In this document: piece after piece, positions 27,050 through 37,800 of the stretch | How positions within the stretch are numbered: the stretch's first letter is position 1 | Layout: each line of letters starts with the position of its first letter | Assembly: GCF_003989745.1 (NCBI RefSeq) | Contig: NZ_RZGS01000006.1 | Coordinates: forward strand, 25,698-89,697 | Direction of reading: 5' to 3' | Source of the DNA: Legionella septentrionalis | Lineage (GTDB): Bacteria > Pseudomonadota > Gammaproteobacteria > Legionellales > Legionellaceae | Length of the DNA: 64,000 bases | Notes under the pieces: model-generated | Told to the model about the DNA's origin: nothing | The model's input: the letters and a program-made list of their open reading frames with translations, nothing else | Database searches by the model: none | Translations under genes and position numbers: made by a program

Positions 27050-28336
27050 TTAACCGCATATTGTTTTCCATAAACCATAGAGTATGGCTGAGATGGCGAT
27101 TAATCCTATGAAGGTAACAAATCCATTTTGCAGCGGACGCCGATAGATTTTCATCGCAGGAACCGCAGCAATCGCATACATCGGCATAAGAAACAGGATG
27201 ATGGCAATGATTGGTCCGCCCAATGTTTCTATCATGGTGAGGATATTGGGGTTAAACGTTGCAGCCAACCAGCAACTTAAGATAATAAAACCTTCAATCA
27301 GGTATTGCAAAGGCGTCTTGCCTATCATTTTGCCGCGTGATTGCAATGTTTTGCCAAGGAGGCCATGCAAACCTTCGCTCGCGCCCAAATAGTGGCCAAG
27401 GAAGGATTTGGCGATGGCAATAAAGGCGATCACTGGGGCGACATAAGCTATAAAGGGTGTATGGAAATGGTTGGCGAGGTAAGAGAGGATGGAAATATTT
27501 TGCTGCTTGGCCAAAGCTAAGTCCTGTGAAGATAAGCTAAAAACGCAGCTGAATACAAAAAACATGACGGTGGTAACCATTAAAATATGGCTATTTCTTA
27601 AAATCCGTGAACTGTTTTTATCGGCTTTTGCCCCAAACAATTGTTTTTGACTGACGGCAAAAGAAGAGATAATAGGGGAGTGGTTGAATGAAAATACCAT
27701 TACCGGGATGACCAGCCACAAAGTCATCAGGAAACCATGTGGATGATGCGTGGTGTTTGCGTGGTGGAAAATTGCACCATTCCAGTGCGGCACGAGGTAA
27801 AGTGATAATAAAATTAAAATACTGAGGAATGGGTATACAAGATAACTCATCGAGCGAATAATGACTTGTTGCCCAAGACGCACGATACCCATCAAACCGA
27901 GAATGAGCAACAAGGCTAACAAAGCCCTTGGGGGAGCAGAAACACCCAACTGGTTAACGATAAAACTGTTGGTTGTGTTGGTTATAGCCACACTATACAT
28001 CAGTAAGATTGGAAAAATTGCAAAAAAATAAAACAGCGTCAGTATTTTTCCGGCAAAGGGACCAAAATGTTCATCCACCACATCGGTAATATCATTTTTT
28101 GCCGCAGAACCGGATAACACAAACCGGCAAAGTGCCTGGTGTGAAAAATAAGTCATCGGGAAAGCTAGAAGGGCCATGATGATTAGCGGCCAGATGCCAT
28201 GTAAGCCCGCATCAATGGGGAGAAACAGAGTACCCGCACCTATGGCTGTGCCATATAAGCTGAGCATCCAAACGGTATCTTGTTTCCGCTCTTTTACAAT
28301 GGGTGTTTCTTTAGCTAGAGCTACATCTGGCGGCAT
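27050..28336 (-). CDS. HAAAP-family (SdaC-like) amino acid transporter, 428 aa
   Basis: About 11 membrane helices begin at residue 23, with TAIGAGTLFLPIDAG and later VFSFNHSPIISSFAVSQ, both typical of the hydroxy/aromatic amino acid permease family (SdaC, TdcC). Proton or sodium symport of serine, threonine or an aromatic amino acid is likely, and serine is a preferred carbon source of Legionella, but the substrate is not readable. It heads the operon transporter-yggS-proC-yggT, separated from yggS by one base. Confidence 0.85.
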   Translation of the reverse strand: MPPDVALAKETPIVKERKQDTVWMLSLYGTAIGAGTLFLPIDAGLHGIWPLIIMALLAFPMTYFSHQALCRFVLSGSAAKNDITDVVDEHFGPFAGKILTLFYFFAIFPILLMYSVAITNTTNSFIVNQLGVSAPPRALLALLLILGLMGIVRLGQQVIIRSMSYLVYPFLSILILLSLYLVPHWNGAIFHHANTTHHPHGFLMTLWLVIPVMVFSFNHSPIISSFAVSQKQLFGAKADKNSSRILRNSHILMVTTVMFFVFSCVFSLSSQDLALAKQQNISILSYLANHFHTPFIAYVAPVIAFIAIAKSFLGHYLGASEGLHGLLGKTLQSRGKMIGKTPLQYLIEGFIILSCWLAATFNPNILTMIETLGGPIIAIILFLMPMYAIAAVPAMKIYRRPLQNGFVTFIGLIAISAILYGLWKTICG

Positions 28337-28544
28337 AAACTAATCCTCATCATTTCTGTCTAATAACTATCCTGCTTTAATTGCTCACTCGATATAAGAG
28401 TGACAAAGATGTTAAGATTTATCACATTCTGTTCTTCTTTCAAAGAGTAGTAGTAGATTATTGATTTGTATTTATACATTATTTTCAATTTAAATACAAT
28501 ATGTTTCGAAAAAATAGGTAATGTCTGGTCAATAATAGCTTAAC

Positions 28545-28575
28545 TTTGGCATTGATTGAGGGAATCAATGCCAAA
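28545..28575. terminator. Perfect 13-base-pair hairpin after the coiled-coil gene
   Basis: TTTGGCATTGATT (28545-28557), loop GAGGG, AATCAATGCCAAA (28563-28575). It lies just beyond the stop of the minus-strand gene at 28579. A short T-rich stretch follows on the plus strand, less so on the minus strand. It is too perfect to be accidental; termination is the simplest role. Confidence 0.6.
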
Positions 28576-28578
28576 TTA

Positions 28579-29262
28579 TTATACTGAAATGGAAGCTTTG
28601 GCTTTCGGCTTTTCCATGGAAAGTTCTATTTCTTTTATAATTCCCGGGAGGAAGGTGTTAACTTTTGCTATTTGAGAATGGGCTATTTGTAACAATTCTT
28701 TTTCTTCTTTTGCTGCACTTTTTTCTTTAAGTTGCGTGACCACTGCTTCTACTATCTTCTGTTGCGATGCGGGCTGCAAGTAAGTTTGTAGAGCCTGGAG
28801 ATTATATACTTGCTCTTGTGGCTCTTTTTCCATGTATTTATCCAATTCCACAAAAAAATTGCTTCTTGCTGCACTTTTAAAGAAAAAATTTCCCTGGTAG
28901 CTTTTATCAATTTTATAGGCAAGTGCACTTTTTACACCTTGTAGCGTTCTTATTTCCTTATTGATTTTCTTGGTTAATTCTTTTAATGGATGTATTTTTT
29001 CGGGGGCTTGCTCCAGATTTTTAAAGGTAGAATGGCTGATTAAATGACTGATGGCTTTCAGCAAAGCGACGTCATGCATGCGTTCGGGATTGGTCGATTC
29101 AAAACTGTACAGAATTGAGTTTTTACTTTTTTCATAAGAGGAAACAATTGAATTGATGCTGTCTATTTCTTTTTGTACAGTTTCCATAGCGCTCGCCAGC
29201 TTATTTTTTTCTTTTTTAATTTTTTCCTGTTCTTCCTGTTTTTTTTGTTTAGACAGTCCCAT
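28579..29262 (-). CDS. Unknown coiled-coil protein, 227 aa
   Basis: The first 45 residues are a charged Lys/Glu/Gln-rich coiled coil (MGLSKQKKQEEQEKIKKEKN), and helical, polar sequence continues throughout. There is no signal peptide or membrane helix. Near the end, KEKSAAKEEKELLQI and IKEIELSMEKPKAKASISV give a Glu/Ser-containing tail of the sort seen in Dot/Icm substrates, a loose criterion. A strong AAGGAG-type ribosome site supports the start. It is a single gene with its own terminator, lying in an apparently inserted stretch between pilT and yggS. Effector status is only a possibility. Confidence 0.7.
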   Translation of the reverse strand: MGLSKQKKQEEQEKIKKEKNKLASAMETVQKEIDSINSIVSSYEKSKNSILYSFESTNPERMHDVALLKAISHLISHSTFKNLEQAPEKIHPLKELTKKINKEIRTLQGVKSALAYKIDKSYQGNFFFKSAARSNFFVELDKYMEKEPQEQVYNLQALQTYLQPASQQKIVEAVVTQLKEKSAAKEEKELLQIAHSQIAKVNTFLPGIIKEIELSMEKPKAKASISV

Positions 29263-29463
29263 TTTGTTCTCCTTGTTTTTATGGATGCGAGTTTTAAAAA
29301 TATAACAAGAAAGTGATTATTGAAAGCAGAATTGCTCAGCGAAATTATGCATCCATGTTGGCAATGGCATGTTCTTATATTGGGCTTCCTATGTAATCAG
29401 TTCAATTTGAGTGATATTATCGAAGTGAGTAAGTCCAATGCTCGATAACAAGGAAGAAAGAAG

Positions 29464-29755
29464 ATGAAAGTATTTTACGTCTATATGTTGGCAAGTAAGC
29501 GCAATGGCACTCTATATGTCGGCCTAACCTCAGATCTGATTAAATGGGTTTGGGAGCATAAAAAATAAGATGGTACCAGGATTTACTGCTCGGTATAATG
29601 TTCATCTGTTGGTCTATTATGAAACGCATTCAATTTATCCAGAAGCTGCTCGATGTGCAAAACGATTTAAAAACTGGTGCAGACAATGGAAAATTAATTT
29701 GATGGAAGAGCTTAACCCTGAATGGCATGATCTGTATAAAGGAATTTGTTCTTAA
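29464..29755 (+). pseudogene. Frameshifted GIY-YIG nuclease-like gene (YhbQ/UPF0213 type)
   Basis: The ATG at 29464, after AAGGAAG, reads MKVFYVYMLASKRNGTLYVG, the start of a small GIY-YIG domain, but meets a TAA at 29566. The rest of the domain (MVPGFTARYNVHLLVYYETH...) continues in another frame from 29570. Deleting one A from the six-A run at 29560-29565 would restore EHKNKMVPGF, the normal family sequence, so a single-base insertion explains the break. It could be a real pseudogene, a sequencing error, or slippage at the A-run. The intact protein would be about 96 aa. Confidence 0.8.
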
Positions 29756-29852
29756 TCTAGATTCCTGCAAGCCGAGGCATAGGTTGGGGCAATTGTCAAC
29801 ACGGCCCCTACTCTAATTACAAAAATTAAGTATTAACAGGATGTTATTGCCC

Positions 29853-30887
29853 ATGGATATTACCGAATTATTAGGTTTTGCAGTAAAAAACAATTCATCC
29901 GATTTGCATCTATCGGCTGGAATGCCGCCCATGATTCGAGTCGATGGGGACTTGCGTAAGATCAATGTTCCTCCTTTGCAACATAAAGAAGTGATAAAAA
30001 TCGTTTATGACATCATGAATGATAAGCAACGCAAAGAATATGAAGAACATTTGGAAACCGATTTTTCTTTTGAGGTTGCCAACCTTGCCCGTTTTCGCGT
30101 GAATGCATTCAACCAGGCCCGTGGTGCGGCAGCAGTTTTTCGTACTATTCCCTCTAAAATTTTGACTCTGGATGATTTGCAGTTGCCGCCTGTATTTGTG
30201 GAAATGGCTTCTTACCCCAAGGGGCTGGTTTTGGTAACCGGGCCTACCGGTTCGGGGAAGAGTACCACGTTGGCTGCCATGATCGATTACATTAACAGCA
30301 GCCGCTATGATCATATTCTGACGGTTGAAGATCCGATTGAATTCATTCATCAAAGTAATAAATGCCTGGTGAATCAACGCGAGGTACACCGCGACACCCA
30401 GAGTTTTAGCGCGGCTTTGCGTTCTGCGCTGCGTGAAGACCCTGACATTATTTTGGTTGGAGAGTTGCGCGATTTGGAAACCATACGCCTGGCCATGACT
30501 GCTGCTGAAACCGGCCATCTGGTATTCGGGACTTTGCATACCAATTCCGCCACCAAAACCATAAACCGCATCATTGATGTGTTCCCGGGAGAGGAAAAAG
30601 CGATGGTGCGCTCCATGCTTTCAGAATCACTGCAAGCCGTGGTCGCGCAAACTTTGCTTAAAAAAACAGGAGGCGGGCGGATTGCTGCTTTGGAAATTAT
30701 GATTTGTAATGCCGCCATCCGCAATTTAATTCGCGAAGATAAAGTCGCGCAAATGTATTCATCCATTCAGACAGGGCAAGCACAGGGAATGATGACTCTG
30801 GATCAACATTTAACGCAACTGGTCAATGCCAACCTTGTCTCGCGCATCACTGCGAGGGATATTGCCATCAATAAGACCCTCTTTTAA
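29853..30887 (+). CDS. pilT: Type IV pilus retraction ATPase PilT, 344 aa
   Basis: Hexameric motor that depolymerises type IV pili, driving twitching and DNA uptake; cytoplasmic face of the inner membrane. Motifs are Walker A GPTGSGKSTT (K136), the Asp box LTVEDPIEF, Walker B DIILVGELRDLETI and the His box TGHLVFGTLHTNSA. The retraction motif AIRNLIREDK is present near the C-terminus. The start at 29853 (MDITELLGF) gives the usual 344 aa; an ATG 12 bases earlier lies too close to the ribosome site AGGA. Confidence 0.95.
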   Translation: MDITELLGFAVKNNSSDLHLSAGMPPMIRVDGDLRKINVPPLQHKEVIKIVYDIMNDKQRKEYEEHLETDFSFEVANLARFRVNAFNQARGAAAVFRTIPSKILTLDDLQLPPVFVEMASYPKGLVLVTGPTGSGKSTTLAAMIDYINSSRYDHILTVEDPIEFIHQSNKCLVNQREVHRDTQSFSAALRSALREDPDIILVGELRDLETIRLAMTAAETGHLVFGTLHTNSATKTINRIIDVFPGEEKAMVRSMLSESLQAVVAQTLLKKTGGGRIAALEIMICNAAIRNLIREDKVAQMYSSIQTGQAQGMMTLDQHLTQLVNANLVSRITARDIAINKTLF

Positions 30888-30902
30888 TGGGTAATAACAA
30901 CT

Positions 30903-30927
30903 CCGGATGCTTTTATGCAGCATCCGG
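30903..30927. terminator. Hairpin between pilT and rph
   Basis: CCGGATGC (30903-30910), 9-base loop, GCATCCGG (30920-30927). It sits 16 bases after the pilT stop and about 50 bases from the opposing rph stop, so it could serve both. Confidence 0.5.
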
Positions 30928-30977
30928 TTATGAATTTGGAAATAGTTGAGTTTATTTCACAGAGGAGATTTGTGCCG

Positions 30978-31685
30978 TTAGGCATTGCGTTGCAATTCAA
31001 TCAATTGGCGTATCCCGTGTTCGGCAAGTTGCAGCATGTCGTTAAGCTGATTGCGATTAAAGCTGCCGTCTTCCGCTGTACCTTGAATTTCAATGAAATT
31101 GCCTGCTTCATCCATGACCACATTCATATCGGTTTCAGCCAATACATCTTCAGCATAATCGAGATCAAGGACTGGCTGGCCGCGGTAAATTCCTACTGAA
31201 ACGGCCGAAACCAAATGAAAATCGGGGTGTCTTCTTAATTTTTCGCGCGAGACCATCCAGTCTACGGCATCCTTGAGTGCAACACAGGCACCGGTAATGG
31301 CGGCAGTGCGTGTGCCGCCATCAGCCTGAATCACATCGCAATCAAGCGTAATGGTGTTTTCCCCAATAAGCTTTAAATCCAGGCAGGTGCGCAAAGAGCG
31401 GCCGATGAGCCGTTGGATTTCGAGAGTTCTACCGCCTTGTTTACCTTTGCTGGCTTCACGTTCACTGCGGCTGTGCGTGGAGCGGGGCAACATGCCGTAT
31501 TCAGCCGTTACCCACCCTTGATTTTTCCCTTTAAGAAACCTTGGCACCCCATCGATTACCGATGCTGTACAAAGTACACGGGTTTGACCAAATTCCACTA
31601 ACACGGAACCTTCCGCATGATTAGTGTAATTGCGGGTTATTTTAATTTCTCTTAATTGATCCGCTTCACGATTGCTGGGACGCAT
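30978..31685 (-). CDS. rph: Ribonuclease PH, 235 aa
   Basis: Phosphorolytic 3' exoribonuclease that trims tRNA precursors. The start [20 protein letters not shown] is the family signature, followed by [38 protein letters not shown] and [19 protein letters not shown]. Length is normal (about 238 aa). In many gammaproteobacteria rph is adjacent to and divergent from yicC; here the giant gene lies between them on the same strand as rph. Confidence 0.97.
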   Translation of the reverse strand: MRPSNREADQLREIKITRNYTNHAEGSVLVEFGQTRVLCTASVIDGVPRFLKGKNQGWVTAEYGMLPRSTHSRSEREASKGKQGGRTLEIQRLIGRSLRTCLDLKLIGENTITLDCDVIQADGGTRTAAITGACVALKDAVDWMVSREKLRRHPDFHLVSAVSVGIYRGQPVLDLDYAEDVLAETDMNVVMDEAGNFIEIQGTAEDGSFNRNQLNDMLQLAEHGIRQLIELQRNA

Positions 31686-31844
31686 ATTGATCCTTGATAA
31701 AAATGAATGAGTATATCTTATTTAAGTATTACTTTACGAGATAAAAGAGAAGCTGCCATTACAGGGAAATACATAACTGCAACCGAAGGCACAATCTTTG
31801 CTTGTTTGTATGCTGGCGGAAGATTATGTATTTGCCTGGCAGGG

Positions 31845-31870
31845 ATGGGTCAGGCGATCGCCTAACCCAT
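31845..31870. terminator. Palindrome/hairpin after the giant gene
   Basis: ATGGGT-c-AGGCGA and TCGCCT-a-ACCCAT form a 26-base inverted repeat with one mismatch and a perfect 12-base core, AGGCGATCGCCT. It lies 10 bases beyond the stop of the 12-kb gene. There is no loop or T-run, so it may be a protein-binding site rather than an intrinsic terminator. Confidence 0.45.
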
Positions 31871-31879
31871 ATTACTTTC

Positions 31880-34800
31880 TTAATGTGCACCCAAGGAATT
31901 TCCTAAACGAGAGCCGCTGCTGGGTTCGTTCACATCAATAAAACATTCCACATTGGTAACAAGATATTGCAGATGTTTTGGAACCGCAGCTTTATGGGTA
32001 TTCCATCCTTTCCTGAATTCCTCCAGCTGGGTTAAATTCATCGATTTAAGATAGGTTGCTACCTCGGCTGGCTCCCGATTAGCCAAAAGGAAGCTTTTCA
32101 TTTTATGGTCATCAGGCAAGCGTTGCAGCAGCATATCCACCTGAGTATCCATTTGGCCATCGATAAAAGTCTTTAGTTGTGCTTTATCAGCCATACTGAT
32201 GCCTTCCAACTCGACGTATTGTTTCACCACATGCAGCACCATTTGTACGGAAATGTCATAAAGACGGCTGTATCCTTTTTTATGGTGCCGGGTGTTTTTA
32301 TCTGCTTCCAAAAGCATTTTCTGCGCCTCACCGAGTGTTTGCAAAAGACCCATTAAATATTGTTGCGCCGATTTTCCTGCTGTATTGCTGGCTGCCCCTT
32401 CCATGGCATTAAAAAACATTTCGGCAGCAGCGCGTCTTTGCAGGCTTACCCACCACTCACCAGCATAAGCGAGTCTTTTATCATGAAAGAAAGAAATTTG
32501 CGCTTTGGAAATTTCTTCGGAAAGCTGCGTATCATCTGCTGCCAGATTCTCAGAGCTTACATAAGCCATTTCCTTGGTAAATTCAATGACCTTATGATAG
32601 CTTGCGCTCAAAGCGCTGCGCCGCTGTGCTGCATTTTTAGTCAATTCAGGGACGGTCACAATGGATTTGGCAAGTTTTTCATAAGCGGCAAAACACGCGT
32701 CGCTGAAAGCTTTGCCAAGATCCAAAACACCCTGGACCAGAAGCTGCATCAAATTTTGGCGTTCGTAGCGTTGACTATTAAATTTGCCAAAATATCTATT
32801 CCACATGCTGTGGTCTTGCAAGTTCTGATTTAAAATTTGCGCAATTTCAATCGTTTTGATCGAACGGTTTAACGCTTCTACAGAATGGATTCTTTTATCA
32901 AAATAAGCGGTAAATAGCCCATTCATTGTTTCACCGGGGAACGCTTTATCTTTTACCGCAGTAAAAAAGGCATTATAGGATGCAACTGTTTTTTCGCCTT
33001 TATCCTCTTCATCCAGGAATTTAGGAAGCACTGTTTTCGCCAGATCAGGATATTTTTTACTGAAATTAGACATATTCTGCATCATGGCTACGCATTGTTC
33101 CGCCTGTTGCGATGTCAAGCGGTTGGAAGCAACTGCTTCATAAATCCCGGCAGTACCTTCTTTGCCCAAAGCTGGCATTTTTTGCTGGGTTTTAGCTATC
33201 CCCGCCAAATGCTCTTGCAGTTGAGATGCATCGGCTATTTTTTTAGCTTCAAAGGCAGCCCATACCTGCGTCATCGTGCCATCGTCAATATTTGCTGCCA
33301 GCCCCAGTAATTGCGACACTTTCTGAGGTTGTTGCAGCATTTCAGGTGTTTGACTCAGCGCCTTAACCTGCTGGATGGATTCTATGGTTAACGTCGGATA
33401 TTGCGCACACAACTCAAAGAATTGTTTATTTTTTTCCGGTGCTTTTTTACAGAATTGCGCGAGCAAATCATCGTAACGGTCATCATGTTCTAATTGCGAG
33501 TAATCGCGGGCTGACACAATTAAATTGTAGCGTGAAGCCAGTTTATTAAATGTTTCAGCGGCTTCGCCAATTTCTTTTAGACCGCGCGCAATATCGCCCG
33601 GGTTGGTTTTACTGCCGGTTATTTTTAAGTTGGCAAGAATATAACTGACCGGAATATAAGGCGGTAAGCCAACTAAAGGCAGGAAGCATTTTTCGCGGAA
33701 ATGCTCGGTTTTACTCATGGTTTCCAGGAAGGTAATAAGCGCCTCAACATCTTTCTTGGTAACCGGGTGCCTTTGTGCCAGGAAATCCCAGAACTGGCCT
33801 GTTTCCTTTTCATTCAAACCTGCGAAACCATAGGGTTGTGTTGGCAGGAAATAATCTTGAGTACGATTATGCGAGCTGCCCAATACGGCCTGGAATATAG
33901 GCCGCACCGCTTCCACTTTCTCAGTAAGCAACTGCTCCTTATTCCTGGCCAAATAGTCTCTTAATTCCTGCAGGCGATACCCTTGGTTCCTGGCTCCATG
34001 TTTCGTGTAATGATTAATATTGTCGATAAGCTCATGCAAATCCTGGCCAAGAATATTGGCTGACAAGACTTCTGTCGCATTCTTATCCTTTGCAAATACT
34101 TCCGCAATATTGCTCGCCAACTTATCGTCAAAATCTTCCCAAAACTCCTCGCGAATGACCCTGCATAAATTTTCAATTAAAACCAGGGTGCTGCGCGCAG
34201 GTACTGTCTTTTCCAAATCAAGGTCAAATTCCTCCTCAATATTGAAATATTGAGTGGTGGCTATGGCGCCAACCAGCATGAGCAGGCGATCGTATTTCTT
34301 GATATCTTCTACAGCCATATCGCTGGGGTGATCATCCTTGAATGCTTCTGCCTTGAAAAAGCGCGTGAAGCATTTTAGATAATTGCCATAATCCTGATGT
34401 CCCTGGAGGGAATGCAGCAGTTGAATGCTCGTACCTAAAGCCTTCGTAGAGACTAGAAAGAGCTGGGGCATTGGCTCTTTGCTTTCGGTACGGAGGTTTC
34501 TTAACGTCTGGAAGAGCTGGATTCTCTGCTCGCTTCGTTGCTCCGAGCCATAACTTGCTCCATACAAAACGTCATAGAATTTATCCAAATCCTCATACAC
34601 ATATTGAATGACCTCTTCATTAATCCTCTCGGCGCCATGGTCAAAATAATGAATATCAGCACCTGCTACCCACAATTGATAAAATGCCACTGCTTTTTTC
34701 AACTCGTGGTTTTTGGGCTTGCTGGCTTGAATTTCTCCTTTTGCTTGCGGTGTTATTTGCAGTTCTGGATGTAAATAATTCTTGATGTCGTTAAATAAAG

Positions 34801-37800
34801 TGCGTGCTTTTGCCTCAAATCCCGTCTCCGCTACTTGCATATATACACGTTTATAAATGTTTGTTCTATCCTCCACTAACCCTTTGAATAAGGCTTCTAC
34901 CTGCTGGGTTGGTTGCATATCTTTATGCTTGACCCCTTCGAACAGCAAACGCAGGCGCGTTATCAAGGCTTTGGCTTTCCTCGGATCGATCTCTTGGGCT
35001 GCCTTCTTGAAGCTTTCAACAGTAAGCTCGCTAAAGTCACTGCATAAGCCTGGATTTAATTCAGGGAACTGGGAACATAAATCGCCCCAGGACTGGGCGG
35101 ATTGAGACTGGAATTTGGCAAAAACTTTTTCGCTGTCACCGGGCTCGCCTTTCAAGCGTACGTTCCAGTATTCTTCGATCTGGGCACGGCACTCCATCCA
35201 TTTTTCTTTTAACTGCGTAGCCTTATCGTTTTTCTCGCGAACGAAGTCATTTAATACCGTAAGTACATCACCGCAAAGGACAGACATTAATGATTCTTTT
35301 CGTCGTAAAAAGGATTGATTCTGTTTATTGATATCATACATTAATTGCTGTACCACCAAGGTTCGGCAATGCTTGAATAATAAGTCTTCATTGCCCTTAA
35401 GATGTTGGTATTTACCCTGCGGATGTGTTTCAAATTTCTTTTTAATGCGATCAATTTGGGCCTGCACAGACTGTTGAAATTTCTCTCTGTAAGGGCCTTT
35501 TAATAAGGATTGATAATTTTTATCAATTTCCGCATCGTTATACACATCGAGGGTTAATCCAGGCCAACCGTTTCGTCCTTGACGTCCGCGTTCCTGGTTT
35601 GCCTTACGCTTAATATCCGGATAAGTACGCAAGACCATCAAACCTTCCTTAGTTTCCGGTTTAATGTCTGTGCCGCGTCCCATCCTGGCGCTAAAGGTAA
35701 TGGCACCGGGTTTACCGGCAAATGGAACCACCTCATTTTCAGATTTGCCGCTGTCGTTGGTGTCTATCGTGATCCGGTTGAGGATCGCATCCTTGGATTG
35801 AGCTTCCAGCGCCTGTTTAACCGCTGCGGCAATATTTTTTACGGCAATATCATCTTCGCAAGTGATTAAAATCGGATGTTTATCTGTCCGATTAAGAATC
35901 TGCTTAACAATTTCAGTGATGTGTGCTTCCTCATCTTTACAATAAACAGGAGGCAGGAAGGTAGTCCGTGATTCCTCATGCGTTGGGACCTTAATGACGT
36001 GATCAATATCGAAAATGTCTTCATAGCTTTTCACGTCCTGCAGGTCGCCAGCTGTACCGGTACAACCTTCTTTAACGGCATAATCATTGTTAATGATGTA
36101 TTTGGCATTGCTTGAAATGGCAATGACGCTGTCCGGTTCTGTGAAGAAGTTGGGTGCTTCACCCTCTTCGATGGCTTTCATGTTCAACGCCGCGTGTTTG
36201 GCTTGTTGTACCCCTTCACTGTACGTAGAACCGTGTTTCACCTGATTGGCAATGAGGACCTTGGCAAAGCGGGTACCGATGACCACACCATCGGCGACAA
36301 TTTTATCTTCATTGTAAACTGTGAATTCACGGCCTTCTTTTAGATTCTTGGCAGCATGGGCAGCAACTAGAAGTTTTTTCAATTCTGTGTCACGTTTTTG
36401 CACCATTTGTGGATCTTTAGCCAAAGCAGGCACGATGTATTTCTGCATGAATTGCGATTCTTTAGGCGCGGTACGTGCTTTCTGCTGCAACATTTTGCAC
36501 AAACCCTGCAGATGTTTCTGCGTGGAAATCATGGGGACTTCTTGCAGCGAATGTTGTTTGAAATCATTCTGATGTTGCTCATAGAACTCATATGCTGCGC
36601 GATAAACCCACTCTTCATAGTTGTAAATGCTGTCCACACCGGCGTTGTCGGCATAGTTAAATTGTGTGTCTTCATCGGTAAGAACATGGTCGCATTCATC
36701 AATCCAGGCGCGGCGCATTGATTTTTCCATGAAGATAGGATTATCTTTTTTCCATACCTGGTTTGCCCTAAAGAGAGCAAGATTACCAATGGTTGCATAG
36801 TTGATGGCGCCAATGTTGCGACGGTCATGGTTGGTTTGATACGTTTCACCCCTGGAGTGTGGCGTGATATAGGCATTGCGGATGCCCAAGGCATCCATGA
36901 AATGCTTAAATTCTTCATGATCGCGTTCGGACAAACTATCTTTCGAAGAAAAGACATCGACTACGTATCCTTGTAAGGCCAGGAATGCGGTTCTCATCCC
37001 GGTTAAAATACTTTTTCCTTGCCCGGTTTTAACCTGATAGAGGATGCTTTCATCGTATAAAGCCGCATAAATCAGAATGAGCATCTGCGTATGGTTGGCC
37101 CACATACCGGTTTTACGCAGCATCACTTCGCGCATGCAGGCAAGCAATTGTGCGGCATTTTGCGGTGAATTGTGTAAATTTAAATTTGCTCTTGCCGTAT
37201 TTAATTTGGCCTGTAGCGTCGCGAATGGAATATTGCTTAAATCTTCTTTTTGGCTGTAACTGTTTAGGTAGTACAGCAGATTGATTAATTGTTTCTTTTC
37301 CATATCGGGAATAAAGCCGGATTTATCGCCTTCGCCTTTGCGTTTGAAATTCTCCAATATACGAACGAAATTAACCCGGTCATTCTTAGTGATGCTGTAA
37401 TGACGTTTGCCGCTTCCCGTTTTGGCATCCAAATTCTGATGATGGGTTTCAAATCGATGAATAAACTGCTGTGGTTGACTATAGCCTTTAGTCAGCAACT
37501 CATTGAATGTTTTCAGTGTTGGAATAGGTTGCGTGTTGCAATATTTCGCTAAACCACGCAGCTGTTCCACACTGAGATTTTCTAAATTTCCTTTTAGCAT
37601 CCCTAGATATGCAATGTGTTCTTTCTTGAGATGTTTGGTGCGATCCACTTGTAACTGGTTGCCCAGGGCTTGCAACAGGATGATGCGGATAAACATTCCT
37701 TTATCGTTATAAGGCGTATTGAATAAGGAAATGAAGTTCCGATCGACCACAGTAGTTTTGTTGCTTACCTCGTTAATGTAAATTTCATTTAAAGTAAGCT

